Below, piece after piece: positions 31,172 to 42,479 of a stretch of 64,000 bases of DNA. The position numbers were made by a program, and so were the translations under genes. This DNA is from Apodemus sylvaticus (taxonomy: Eukaryota; Chordata; Mammalia; Rodentia; Muridae). Below the pieces are notes generated by a model, which was given only the letters and a program-made list of their open reading frames with translations, ran no database searches and was not told where the DNA came from. Location: contig NC_067480.1 of NCBI RefSeq assembly GCF_947179515.1, forward strand, positions 8,055,501-8,119,500. Direction: 5' to 3'. Numbering within the stretch: position 1 is the stretch's first letter; the number at the start of each line of letters is the position of its first letter.

Positions 31172-31392
31172 CAGGGGACTGGAGAGACGGCTCCACAGTT
31201 AAGGGCCTGTTAATGCTCTTGCGGAGGGTCAGTTCCCAGCACCCACACCCGACGGCTCGCAACCACCTGTGACATCAGCAGCAGTCAGTCCAATGCCTCT
31301 GGTCTCTGCGGGCCCCTGTAAGCCAGTGTCCACACCCACACATAGCTGCACACAGATACACATAGCTAAAAATAAAACAAATCAGTGAATTA
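31172..31392 (+). mobile_element. B3 SINE
   Basis: GGGGACTGGAGAGACGGCTC head, GGTCAGTTCCCAGCACCCAC, and an AAAATAAAACAAAT tail. Confidence 0.9.
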
Positions 31393-31487
31393 AAGCCAGG
31401 AACACTGACTGTCACTGTTTATAACAGCTTGTAAATTGCTTTCACGAGTGTTCAAAACAGTTCTGTCAAAGTATTGGATGTATTTCT

Positions 31488-31594
31488 CGGATTTTTGAGA
31501 CAGACTATTGTAGCCCACAATGACTTAAAACTCGCCATATTCCACCGTGGCCTCCCAAGTGCTGGGGTGACGGGTGTTCGGCACTGCACAGGGC
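31488..31594 (-). mobile_element. B1-like SINE, diverged
   Basis: TTTTTGAGACAGACTATTGT to CCTCCCAAGTGCTGGGGTGA. Confidence 0.75.
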
Positions 31595-31604
31595 TCCTGC
31601 TTCT

Positions 31605-31803
31605 TTTTCTAAAGATTTACTTATTTTATGTATGCGAGTACACTGTAGCTGTCTTCAGACACACCAGAAGAGGGTGTCAGATCCCCATTATAGATGGTTG
31701 TGAGCCACCATGTGGTTGCTGGGAATTGAACTCAGGACCTCTGGAAGAGCAATCAGTTCTCTTAACCACTGAGCCGTCTCTCCAGCCCCTGTTTCCTTTT
31801 TTT
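31605..31803 (-). mobile_element. B2 SINE
   Basis: AAAGATTTACTTATTTTATG to CTGAGCCGTCTCTCCAGCCC. Confidence 0.95.
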
Positions 31804-31804
31804 T

Positions 31805-32350
31805 AAACCATTAGTAAACCGACAAATAAAAGCAGTATGTACTTAAGGCAAGCAGGATGGCACTTTGATACACGTGCCCGTTGAGTTAATTACTACCTTC
31901 TCACCTCTACTGTACCCTTTTTGGTTCTGCTCTACAAACACTTCATGCAAAAAGATTCCCTGGTGGTGGGAATCATTCTGAACTATCGGACGCTTTGACT
32001 AGATTTGTCCCCCAGTGTCACGTGTGAAGTTGACGAACGACTCCTGTTACAACAAGGAGTCAGTCTCCCTTGAAGATGTCTTTATGAATACTTGGAAAGA
32101 ATAGCAGTGTTGATAGAATGTACACGCTAGGAAGACACAACCTTCCCTGCTGGTCCTCAGTTATTTCTTTACCTTCCTAACCATTGCCCGTGGGGTGTGT
32201 CCATGATTTTCTGGCCTTTCCCCCATAAAGTCTACTAGATATGTTTATCTGCGGTGATAGGCACAGCTCTGCTAAACGTCATAGTTTAAAAGTTGCTTAT
32301 GGTAATGTCTTAGCACAACAGCCCTGTAGAGCAAATCCTTGTGCCTGGGT
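31805..32350. other. Intronic unique sequence
   Basis: No gene or repeat recognised. Confidence 0.45.
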
Positions 32351-32367
32351 CTCTTGTTTCAAATTCA

Positions 32368-32466
32368 GGGCCTCACTCTGTAGCTCTAGCTGTCCTATAA
32401 CTCACTATGTAGACCAGCCTCACTCTGTAGCTCTAGCTGTCCTATAACTCACTATGCAGACCAGGC
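32368..32466 (-). mobile_element. B1 fragment with an internal tandem duplication
   Basis: CTCACTCTGTAGCTCTAGCT...TAGACCAGC occurs twice in tandem (about 49-bp period) within an antisense B1 body. Confidence 0.8.
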
Positions 32467-32489
32467 TGGCAGAGATTCACCCAGTTTTT

Positions 32490-32642
32490 GTTTGTTTGCT
32501 TTGGGACAGAGTTTCTCTGGGTAGTCTTGGCTGTCCTGGAACTCTCTCCATAGATCAAACTGGCCTTGAACTCATAGAGATTTGCCTGCCTCTTCCTCCT
32601 GAATGCTGGGATTAAAGGTGTGCACCATACCACCACCTGGTT
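32490..32642 (-). mobile_element. B1 SINE
   Basis: GGGACAGAGTTTCTCTGGGT to CCATACCACCACCTGG. Confidence 0.92.
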
Positions 32643-32654
32643 TATTCCTGAATT

Positions 32655-32842
32655 ATTTTTTTTGTTTTTAAAGATTTATTTATTATTATATGTAAGTACA
32701 CTGTAGCCATCTTCAGACACACCAGACACATCAGGTCTCATTACAGATGGTTGTGAGCCACCATGTGGTTTCTGGGATTTGAACTCAAGACCTTTGGAAG
32801 AGTAGTCAGTGCTCTTATCCACTGAGCCACCTCTCTGGCCCT
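32655..32842 (-). mobile_element. B2 SINE with a small internal deletion
   Basis: AAAGATTTATTTATTATTAT to GAGCCACCTCTCTGGCCC. Confidence 0.94.
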
Positions 32843-33545
32843 TATTCCTGGATCGTAATGGACACGTGTGAACTGTATTTGTAGCACAATTTCTAAAAAA
32901 TAAGACATCAGATCAAAACATTATCGTTTAAAAGACATTTCAGAAGTAAGTATGGAATATTATGCCAATTGATGCTCCCCATACGTGTTGAAGGACATGA
33001 ATTTCTGTTCTTTTACCAATATGGTATATTGCCAGACCTTAAAATAGTTTATAGTAAAAGATTAAAAATGTAATATGTATTTTTTCAAGAGTTTATTGAG
33101 CTGTATTTTCTGTCACTCTCTGTGTTACTTCGCAGTATATTCTTTGGTCTTTCTTCCTGGCTCGTTGAAAGCAATTCCTTGGAATTTTCAGAGTGATAAA
33201 TACTTTGTATATGAGGTGACTGGTATCTGGCAGCTTCTAGGAGGTTTCACGATAGGGGCTGGCTGATTGGAAGGCTAGAAGACTATTAAATTGGGACCCT
33301 CAGCTCCACCCTAGCCTCTTGTGGCAGGAGGAGAATTAAAGTTTTGAGCTGAACGCCAATAATTTAATCAATTAGGTCTGCGCGAAGAAGCTGCCACTAA
33401 AATCCAGAACAGCACAGGGTCCATAGTATCTGGAGAGGCTCCCAGGGAAGGTGCAGACTTCCGGAAACCTTTCCTCACCCCTTATCCATACAAATCCAAT
33501 AAAACACTCAAAAGATAAAAATTACATTAAAATTAAAAAATATTT
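32843..33545. other. AT-rich intronic unique sequence
   Basis: Nothing recognised. Confidence 0.45.
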
Positions 33546-33549
33546 CATT

Positions 33550-33692
33550 GCTGGGCAGTGATGTCACACGCCTTTAATCCCAGCACTTGGGAGGCAGAGG
33601 CAGGTAGATTTCTGAGTTCAAGGCCAGCCTGGACTACAAAGTGAGTTCCAGGACAGCCAGGGCTACACAGAGAAACCCTGTCTCGAAAAATA
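33550..33692 (+). mobile_element. B1 SINE
   Basis: GCTGGGCAGTGATGTCACAC to AAACCCTGTCTCGAAAAATA. Confidence 0.95.
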
Positions 33693-33722
33693 TTGTCTCT
33701 ATATTGGATCATACTTTTGTGT

Positions 33723-33730
33723 TTTCTTTC

Positions 33731-33768
<38 letters not shown>

Positions 33769-33791
33769 CTTTCTTTCTTTCTTTCTTTCTT

Positions 33792-33847
<56 letters not shown>
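33723..33847. repeat. (CTTT)n(CT)n polypyrimidine microsatellite
   Basis: TTTC units with a few TTTG, then an uninterrupted CT run. Confidence 0.96.
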
Positions 33848-33848
<1 letters not shown>

Positions 33849-35435
33849 AAAATTAATTGATTTTGTAACTTTTGAGATAAGGAACCAGAAAGGGAGTTAG
33901 GTTTTTTTTTTTTTCTTTCTCCTAATTCAAATGCCTAGCTAGCTGGAATAATATGTACTGATTAGTTGAACCTCGTGTGCTGATCTGATAGGTTGCCTTT
34001 CTCCTAAGTAAGTTCTCATATGTATGTGAGTCTACTTCTGGGGTTTCCACTAAATATTAAAGATTTACTTATTTCTGAATTTTAAAAAATGCAAAGTCAT
34101 TAGTCTGTGGTCCTATTTTTCTTCACACGTTCTTCCTGTTTCCTTCTGCTGTACAAAAGGAAGTAAAGCATTTTGGGTGGTGGATGTGCAGAAGGGCACT
34201 TGTGTAATAACTGCGGAGTGGGTCCTGTGTGGCTCTTCATGTATTGCAGGTAAAAAGGACCTAGCAGGTATCATTGTGAACATAAAGACATGGAGATCAG
34301 ATGTGACGCCGACGTCATCTGCGTGGCTGCAGCCAGTGTGTGGCTCCAGACTGGAAAACACAACTTTCGCATGCTTTATGAACACATGTTTTCTTTAATG
34401 TCAAACCCAGTGGGCTAGTTTGAAGAATTTTACTTGCGTTCTTAGAATAGATTTTTGGACACACAATTCTCATGGAGCTTTGAATTTCATCCTGTTTTGG
34501 ATGACATGTTTACAGGAACTCGAAACCTGACTCCCATTTCCATAGACCAAGCATCTTCAACATGAAGGGTGGGTGACTTGATACACAGAGAACATCCAAG
34601 GGTTTGGTGTCGGTACGGCTTATGTCTAAGATGCCCCGGGAGGGGTACTGTCACCTTCACATGGTGGGCTGTTTGTGAGCTCTGAGATGACAGCCGACAG
34701 CCAGTGCTGGAATCTGAGAGCTTTGCTTGACCTCACCTGAATGAGATCAGAACCACAGGGAGGGCGGATCTGGGAGGGTGGATCCGCCCTCCCCGTCAGT
34801 CCGATTCTGTTACTTTTGTATCACTATCTGCCGGGGCCCTGCAGCTGTAGCTAGAGCAGCTTTTTCTCCCTGAGCAGGTTTACCACTCGGCATTGTCGGG
34901 TCATTCCAAATGCTTTCATTCTTTGAATTTTCTTTTCATTGGAGAAATTATTTCAACAGAGGATAATTTATTCCCTTTACCGGGACATCTAAGGAAGGAA
35001 AACTCCTTATTTAACTATTACAGCTCTCTGCTATTTGTTGGTCTGCACCAGGCTTGCTGGCAACCAGTGACTCAGTGACCCGCCCCTTCTGAGGGTTGTC
35101 CTGAAGTGGCTTCAGTGGGCCATGTATAGATGAGGGCATTTCTGGGAGTCTTTAAGGTTTTAATTTTCAGTAATGGGGATTGAGTCAGGGCTTTGCACTT
35201 GACAAGAAGGCAGCCCAGCCCTGTTTATGTGTATGTGTAAATGTATGTCTTTAATTTAATTTACAACATGGATTCCTGGTAAAACCCAGGTTGGCCACCA
35301 TCTTGGTATCTTTCTGAGTAGGTGGGGTTGCATAAGCATGCCTCCATCCCCAGCCAGAGTTTGTGTTTCAATTTGAAGTAACAAGCTCCTCCCCGAAACG
35401 TAATACGCTTTTAAATCAGACAAGTTTTTTGTTGT
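33848..35435. other. SINE-free intronic segment, 1.6 kb
   Basis: No recognised repeat. Includes an inverted GGGCGGATC / GATCCGCCC pair near 34762-34790. No exon recognised. Confidence 0.45.
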
Positions 35436-35439
35436 TGTT

Positions 35440-35605
35440 GTTACTAATTGTATTTCATGCCCATAGGTAGTGTCAGACCCTCTGGAACTGGACTTACAGA
35501 CAGTTGTGAGCTGCCGCGTGGGTGCTGGGAGCTGAACCTGGGCCCCCTGGAAGAGCAGCCAGAGCTCTTAAGTGGCTTACATACTATTCAGCCCCTCAAA
35601 CAAGT
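35440..35605 (-). mobile_element. B3 SINE
   Basis: AGACCCTCTGGAACTGGACT, GTGGGTGCTGGGAGCTGAAC, GGAAGAGCAGCCAGAGCTCT. Confidence 0.85.
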
Positions 35606-35854
35606 TTTAAATAGGCACATTCGTAAAGAATGCAACTTTTTTTTTTTTGTAGATGCTCCTCATCATAGAAGGGAATGCCTCCTAATAAACCTGACATTGT
35701 AGGCTGAAAATGCCATTGTCAAAAGTGAGGGAAGCCGCTACCCTCCTAGAAGGGTCCATGCCCATTCGGGGCTATGGGAAATTGTCCTTTTCTCCAGGCT
35801 CCGGCTTCCATAAGGAATTCTTTCTTCTCCCCACCCCACCCCTCCCCCACCTTT

Positions 35855-35925
35855 TTTTTGAGACAGGGTTTCATGTGGACTAGGCTGACCTAGAACTATA
35901 GCTGAGATAACCTTGAGTTCCCCAC
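35855..35925 (-). mobile_element. B1 fragment
   Basis: TTGAGACAGGGTTTCATGTG and CTAGGCTGACCTAGAACTAT. Confidence 0.7.
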
Positions 35926-35977
35926 CCCCTCTCTCTGTCTCTCTTATACAAACTAGGTTGTGTGTGTGTGTGTTTAC

Positions 35978-36160
35978 GACTTTTTTTTTTATCTGTTTTA
36001 TATATGTGAGCACACTGAGGCCATCTTCAGACACACCAGAAGAGGGCATCGGATCCCTTTTCAGATGGTTGTGAGCCGCCATGTGGTTGCTGGGATTTGA
36101 ACTCAGGACCTCTGGAAGAGCAGTCGGTGCTCTTAACCGCTGAGCCATCTCTTCAGCCCC
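35978..36160 (-). mobile_element. B2 SINE
   Basis: ATCTGTTTTATATATGTGAG to GAGCCATCTCTTCAGCCCC. Confidence 0.94.
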
Positions 36161-36177
36161 AACTTTGCACTTTTCAT

Positions 36178-36488
36178 CCTATCTTTACTTCTGACTGCTG
36201 TGTAAAAGCCAGTGAGTGGTGATTTAGCCCCTGGGAGCTCTGAGGGTACTGGTTGGTTCGTATCCTTGTTTCTCCTATGGTGCTGCAAACCCCATCAGCT
36301 CCTTGGGTCCATTCTCTAGCTCCTCCATTTGCCCCTGTGTAGGGGAGTGCCAGGACAGGGAAGCGGGAGTGGGTTGGTTGGTGAGCAGGGGGTTGGGGGA
36401 TGGGATAGGAGTTTTTTGGAGGGGAAACAAGGAAAGGGAGTAACATTTGAAATGTAAATAAATAAAATATCTAATTAAAAAAAAAGAA
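36178..36488 (+). mobile_element. L1 3' UTR fragment (rodent type) with poly-A
   Basis: GGTGATTTAGCCCCTGGGAG, GGAGTTTTTTGGAGGGGAAA, ACATTTGAAATGTAAATAAA and an A-tail; the middle is deleted. Confidence 0.85.
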
Positions 36489-36499
36489 CCGATGATTAA

Positions 36500-38600
36500 A
36501 ACAAATGTTTGAGTTAAAAAAATAAAAAAAGGCAGTGAGTGCCGCCGTGCCTGGCTTGTGGTGGGAAGGCCTTGGTCAGTATTAGGTACCTTTATCTCTC
36601 TCCACCTTATTTTCTGAGTCAGGGTCTTTCACTGACTCAGACGTGGCTTGACTGCTTGTGCTAGTGGACTCCAGGGATCCTCCTGTCTCTGCCTCCCACG
36701 TGCTGTTACCACCGTGCAGTTTCTCCCCCCACTGAGCATGCTCAGTAATGATGTCTGGTCCCCCATCAGTCTTGTTAGCAAGGTCAGGTGCTAGCATTTA
36801 GTCCATGGGCCTGGCATCCAAGCCTGTGATGGGTGCTGCACTGGAGGGGCTAACGGGGCAGCATAAGGCTGTGGAGGTTCCTCGTTCTGCAATGTGCTGG
36901 TCAGGGGCAGGAAAGCACGCGCAAGGGCAGGCTCATTGTCTCCACCACCCACAGCACTTTCCGTGCTGGACACCCTGACATCCCCCCTCAGTGTGATGTG
37001 AGCTCAGAAAGTGTAAGTCAGGACGATTGAGTCTAAAATGGGGAACAAACCGGGCTTTGAGGACAGTGCATTCTATCTAAGAGGATCTCAGAGTCTTTGC
37101 CATCCTTTGTTTTCCTAGAACACTAAGCAGAGGGGGTGGGAAAGCACCGCTGACACCAGGACAGAACTTTCAGTGCACGGTGGCCAGCTGTGGTGCTGGT
37201 TGCCATATCCAGTCCCCAGACCTGTCCTGCTTGTCAGCATTAACAGCAACTCCACACGTCCAGGCTCTCTTGGTCAGTTGCTAAGCCTAGAATTCTAGCT
37301 CTCACTCTCCGCATGAAGTGTCAACCCAAATCTCAAGTCCTGCTCCACTGTCCCTTGTCCCAAGGGTGGGTGTGGACAGGACTCCTGGGAGCACAGGGGC
37401 AGCTGCCTGCCCTGCCCTGGTTTCTGTTGATCCTGCACCTTCTCCCATTTTTCTGCAGCCCACCTCTCTGTCAGTTTGTCTGCAAGTGTGGGCCCGTCCT
37501 TCTCGGAAGGACAGAGGGCCATCAGGTTGTGGTTGTCATTGTTCCTCTGGAGAAAGGCTACTGAGGTTTGAAGCAGCGACTATTTGAAATAAAAGGCAAG
37601 AAAAGATGCAAGGCATGCTTTGGAGGGGCTGGGGATGGTAAAGAAGTCGTTATTAACAATTTATATAAATATATAGATAAAAGCAAATTTCTGCATGGGC
37701 TCAGGGGGCAGTGGTGGAGTGTTTTGTTCAAGGTCCTGTGTTTGAGCCTACCACCACCACCTCCACCATCACCTCCATTAACCGCAACAAAATTCTGTTT
37801 CGGATACTCCTGCCAACAAAGTTAACTTGACTAGCATGCAAATGTTGCTGGCAAGGGTCTAATTCTAACTGAAAAGAAGCATCTAGAATCATGGAGGAGA
37901 AGGGATGTATTGTTGGATAGGAGCTGATTGGTGGGTTGCCAGGCTAGTCCCATACTGAGTAGCACACCGGGGTCCTTAAGACAGTCGGAAGAAGCACACT
38001 CTTCATGTGCTGGTACGGCGTGGATGTCCCTGCTTTGTCTTCCTGCCAGCCAGTGAAGGGAAATGTGCTCTTTCACAGAGGAAACTGACTTTAGCTGGAA
38101 AGGAAGCACAGGATGGTGTCTGCAGTCCGGAACAATGGTGAAGCGAAGGCTTCCTGGCCGGGCCCCACATCCACACAGAGAGCTGCTTACAGAGTGTGCC
38201 TGAAGTGTGGGGAGGAGGGCACTCCTTCCGGTCATCCCAGCTTCCCCAGAGCCACCAAGCTGGTGAGGTACCGCATCACATTTCCCAGGCTGTCAGGTCC
38301 CTGCGACAAACGTGAACATATTTTCCTTTTATTTCCTTGTAATATTCATTTGAGAGGGAGGCCCATCTTGCCTTTCTGCCCAGAAGGGCAGATGATCAGA
38401 GGTCCTGACATGTGCCCTGGGAATAGCCCCCAGGATCTGAGATGAAGGAGGGTGCATTGGTGTGGGGCAGCTGGTGACCACAGCGGGTGGGTCAGGCATT
38501 ATATCTTGGGCAGACTCCTCTTGACAACCCGATGGTGTGGTACAATTTTGGCTATGAGCATGGTTCATTTAGACAGTCCGGTGTTCTAATCCCTTGAAAA
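36500..38600. other. Mostly unique intronic segment, 2.1 kb
   Basis: Only a weak antisense SINE trace near 36610-36715 (CCTCCTGTCTCTGCCTCCCA). No exon recognised. Confidence 0.4.
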
Positions 38601-38605
38601 TCTTG

Positions 38606-38702
38606 TGAGAATCTCTCTCTTGCTTCTGATGTTCTGGGGATTGAGCCCAGAGCCTTCCATATGCCAGGCAAATTCTCCACATCCAGCCATACTCCAGCCC
38701 TG
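38606..38702 (-). mobile_element. ID/B4-like SINE fragment
   Basis: GGGGATTGAGCCCAGAGCCT and CCATATGCCAGGCAAATTCT, a reversed tRNA-derived head. Confidence 0.65.
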
Positions 38703-38729
38703 GCGACACCCAGCCTCGTTAGCTTCCTG

Positions 38730-38935
38730 TGTCTTAGTTCTGTCTCCTGTGAGGAAACTCCCTGACAAGAGCAACTTAATAGAGAAAGGATTTGCTCGAC
38801 TTGCTGGAGAGAGTGGAGTCACCCTGGTCACGTGACCTCCACAGACTAGGGAAGAGAGATTAATGCACGCCTGCTCCTGCTCAACTAACTTCACGTTCTC
38901 TCAATTTTATCTCAGTCAAGGAGCTTGTCCCCCTC
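38730..38935 (-). mobile_element. Possible MaLR-like fragment, antisense
   Basis: GTGTCTTAGTTCTGTCTCCT, CTGACAAGAGCAACTTAATA; the rest diverges. Confidence 0.4.
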
Positions 38936-39195
38936 AACTGGTGGGTCTCCCCAAACCCTCAAGGACTCAGTCAAGATCACCCCTCACGGACTTGCCTGCG
39001 AGGCTCACGTACCGGGGATTCCCAATGTCAGATTCACAGTGAGTGCTCTCAAACTCACTGTGTGTGTACATTCTTTCTTTGCAGAAGGCTCTTCCAGGGG
39101 GGTCCTCTGGCACTGTGAGTGTCCCCTGTCCAGCTCTTCCATGTCACTGTGTGGTCTTGGCTCCCCTGCCAGTCTACCTATAGGCCCAGGCGGTG
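38936..39195. other. Intronic unique sequence
   Basis: Nothing recognised. Confidence 0.4.
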
Positions 39196-39202
39196 GGGGC
39201 TA

Positions 39203-39283
39203 GTGCTTCTCCTTCTTCTCCTTCCTTCTTCTCCTTCTTCTCCTTCTTCTCCTTTTCTCCTTCTTCTCTTCTTCTTCTTCTTT
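39203..39283. repeat. (CTT)n / CTCCTT-rich polypyrimidine repeat
   Basis: CTTCTCCTT units for about 80 bases, nearly pure pyrimidine. Confidence 0.93.
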
Positions 39284-39324
39284 TTTAAATTTTTTAAAAA
39301 TTTTTTAATTTTTTTGGATTTGGA

Positions 39325-39468
39325 ATTTTCAAGGCAGGGTTTCTCTGTGTAGCCCTGGCTGACCTGGAGCTTACTCTGTAGACCAGGCTGGCCTCGAACT
39401 CAGAAATCCGCCTGCCTCTGCCTCCCAGAGTGCTGGGATTATAGGCGTGCGCCACCACCGCCCAGCTT
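39325..39468 (-). mobile_element. B1 SINE
   Basis: TTCAAGGCAGGGTTTCTCTG to CACCACCGCCCAGC. Confidence 0.95.
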
Positions 39469-39472
39469 CCTT

Positions 39473-39650
39473 CTTTTTTAAAGATCAACTTATTATTATA
39501 TCTAAGTACACTATAGCTGTCTTCAGAGGGCATCAGATCTCATTACAGATGTTTGTGAGCCACTATGTGGTTGCTGGGATTTGAACTCAGGACCTTCGGA
39601 AGAGCAGTCAGTGAGTGCTCTTAACCACTAAGCCATCTCTCCAGCCCCAA
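39473..39650 (-). mobile_element. B2 SINE
   Basis: TTTTTAAAGATCAACTTATT to AGCCATCTCTCCAGCCCC, abutting the preceding B1. Confidence 0.94.
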
Positions 39651-40145
39651 GGCTACTGCTTCTTATCTCTAAAGGCGGCCTTGCAGTGCTGGTGAGCTCC
39701 TCCTTGAGCAGGTCTCTGGCTGACCAGAAGGCTTGTGCCTGAATATGCTCCACGCACCATTAGTTTCTCTTTAAAAGGGCAACATTTCCCCATGTTTTAC
39801 CATCTCGCTATAAGGGTACAGAGCATTCTTTGCCAATGTGAACATGTCTTCTTTTGATTGTAGCGCCTAGTTCCCAGGCCTAGAACTGCATCTCCAGAGC
39901 TGCCCACTGATGCCCGTGCCTTTCTCCCTGCTGAAGCCATTCAGAACTGGCCCAGGTCTCCCTCTGAGTGACACTCTTGCCACATGGTGCCGCAGCCCGG
40001 AATCCTCTTTGGTGACCATGAAGAATCTTACTCTGCTGAGTCCCTCCTATTTTCCCTTATCATTGGTAGAAGGAACCTTTTCCAATGAGTAGATTTGTTA
40101 TTGTTGTAAAATCCTGGGATGACTCAGTACACCTCAATCGTGGCA
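39651..40145. other. Intronic unique sequence
   Basis: Nothing recognised. Confidence 0.4.
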
Positions 40146-40147
40146 TT

Positions 40148-40435
40148 GTCTTGTCAGGTTTCTACTGCTGTGATAAAGACCTTGGTGATGAAAGAGTTTA
40201 TTTGGCTTACATCTCCCGGGATGCACTCGGTTGAAGATAGCTAAGGCGGGAAGCCAAAGCAGGAACTTAAGGCAGGAGCCGATGTAGAGGCTGTGAAGGG
40301 TGCTACTTACTGGTTTCCCGCTCAGCCTGCTTTCTTGTACAACCCAGGACCACCTGGCTGGGGTAGTACTGCTCATAGTGGGTGGGCCTTCCCACACCAA
40401 TCATTAATCAAGACGATGTCCCACAGCCTTGCCGG
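40148..40435 (-). mobile_element. Rodent MaLR LTR, antisense, partial
   Basis: TTTCTACTGCTGTGATAAAG, CTCAGCCTGCTTTCTTGTAC, CCAATCATTAATCAAGACGA. Confidence 0.82.
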
Positions 40436-41089
40436 TATAAGGGAAGCGTTGTTCTCAACTGACCTTCGCTCCTTCCAGGTAGTCCTTGCTTGTGTTGACA
40501 AAATCCTATCCAACGCAGACATCTTGGGGATTGGGGTAAACAACATTTCTTGGTTGTGTTAATATAGCCAAGCATTCTAACTCAGTGACTGCTTGCTTAT
40601 AACGAGACTGACCAAAGGCAAATGGAATCTTAGCCGAGCTGCAAAACCTTCAGACTACAGGTAGCACTGGCGGTTTGCTGAAATACGCTAGTCTCTTAAC
40701 GGTAAATGTACAACCTCTGTCTAACACTTGAAAATGTCTTAGTGCCAGCTGGGGAAAAGAAACAGGGCTCATTATTTTCATTTCAAAATATGTATTGTCT
40801 CTAGTTCTTTCTTTAAGATAGCTACCTGAATTTATTACATATTTACCCGTAAATGGTTTAGGTCCTGATTTTATGGCTGTATAAACTGATTTACACATCT
40901 GGCAGAGAATGGGTTAATTGGTTTTGAATTGTATACCAAGGTGACTTTCTCAGCTCTGTGACTATGCCGAGGTGAAGTGTCAGGCTACTGTGACAAGGTC
41001 GAGCACATAAAAATTCAAATCAAATGTCCTAGCAAGCACGGTTTAGTATGTCAGTCAGTCCATTTCTGTAGCAATCCCTTTTGTCAGCA
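40436..41089. other. SINE-free, AT-rich unique segment
   Basis: No recognised element; candidate conserved non-coding sequence. Confidence 0.4.
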
Positions 41090-41152
41090 GCGGGGGTGGG
41101 GTGGTGGGGGGGTGGTGGTGGGGGTGGTGGTGGGGTGGGGTACGGGGGTGAT
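41090..41152. repeat. G-rich (GGTGG)n tract with G-quadruplex potential
   Basis: Dense runs of three or more G separated by T or GT on the plus (Rab31 sense) strand. Confidence 0.9.
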
Positions 41153-42470
41153 TCTCTCTTTTTCAGTTTAATGCTAGTGCCAGTCACACCTCCGAGGTAG
41201 GTGATATACACACGCATATAATATATAATGCAGTACACGTGATATATGATAATCAGCAATAGAAAGAAATCCCTTTATGTAGGTTGTAGTAGAGGCTGAG
41301 TCAGGCAGTGGGGCTCTGTAATTCAAAGTACAATATCTTTGTGAGATATATTTGTTTTTCCATTGAGTGCTTGGTTCGGGGTGGGTAAATAATGCTAATA
41401 TTTGTATGTTACTACTAATGAGCAAATTACTGTCGTCTCCACTATAGCTCTTCTGCAGACATGTTGCTCCAAGGGGAAACCACATGTATTTATTATTCTG
41501 GTCATGGTCTAGCACCAGGTGTTACAGGCAATCATTCATGGATTGGTAATAGGTTGTCACAAAGGCAGAAAATTGCAGGCGAAAACAAATTGTCCTGTGC
41601 TGATTATACAATCTCAAGCAATTATGGCAGGCGATGTTCAGAGGGGCAGAAACACTCTGCGATGGAAAGAGCGAGGCAGAGGTCTCCAAGTGGCTCAGAG
41701 CGTTCTAACAGACACCCCGCCACCCCCTGCTTCTTTTAATAAGAAGCTCTTGTTACTGAATGGTTATGAAAAGAGTTTTGTCTAGTGGACAGGACAGGAT
41801 TACCAAGGGAGGGCGCCTGGCAGGCACCCATCCTGCTGATATCCAAATGATGGTCAGTGCTGTGATGCTGTGACAGTGTGACGACCTACAGGCCTTTCGT
41901 GCTGAAAGGGGATGCAGCTGAGGGGCAAGGGGGAAGGTGGGAGCCAGGATGACGTCCCTGTCTGTCATGCTAGGAGATGACAGTCTCCTGGGTAGCTAAG
42001 TGTGGATGGATGATATGCTATTGGGAAATGTATATTCGGTCTTTATCTTTGTGACCTGACACACGTGGACTTTAGGGCTTTTGGAAGTCTTGGGATCTCT
42101 AGAATCTCTAGAATGTTCTACGCCGTGACTGGCTAGTTGCTAGTTGTCTTTTACAGCAAAGACCAAGGCATGATGAGATTTTTTTTTCAGTCTCACCACT
42201 TCTTTGAGAGGCCTGAAGGTTGATTTGGTCATCAGTGGTTAATGGTTTAATCAGGCATGCCTGTACACAGTGAAGTCCCCACCAAAGTTCAAAAGAACAG
42301 GATTGGAGCGTGTGAAAACAGATGAACTTGTAGAGATTCCTGACGGATAGGGCACTCAGAGAGGGCGTGGCAGCTCTGAGCTCCAACTCCCATCCCTCAC
42401 CTTCTATGTCTTTTCATCTTTGTCTTTGTAATGTCTATTATAATAAACATTCTTAAGGTTTGCTGACAAG
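41153..42470. other. Intronic segment without recognised SINEs
   Basis: Over 1.3 kb; AT-rich start, no exon. The part after 42060 may belong to an unnamed rodent repeat. Confidence 0.4.
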
Positions 42471-42479
42471 CAAATCAAA

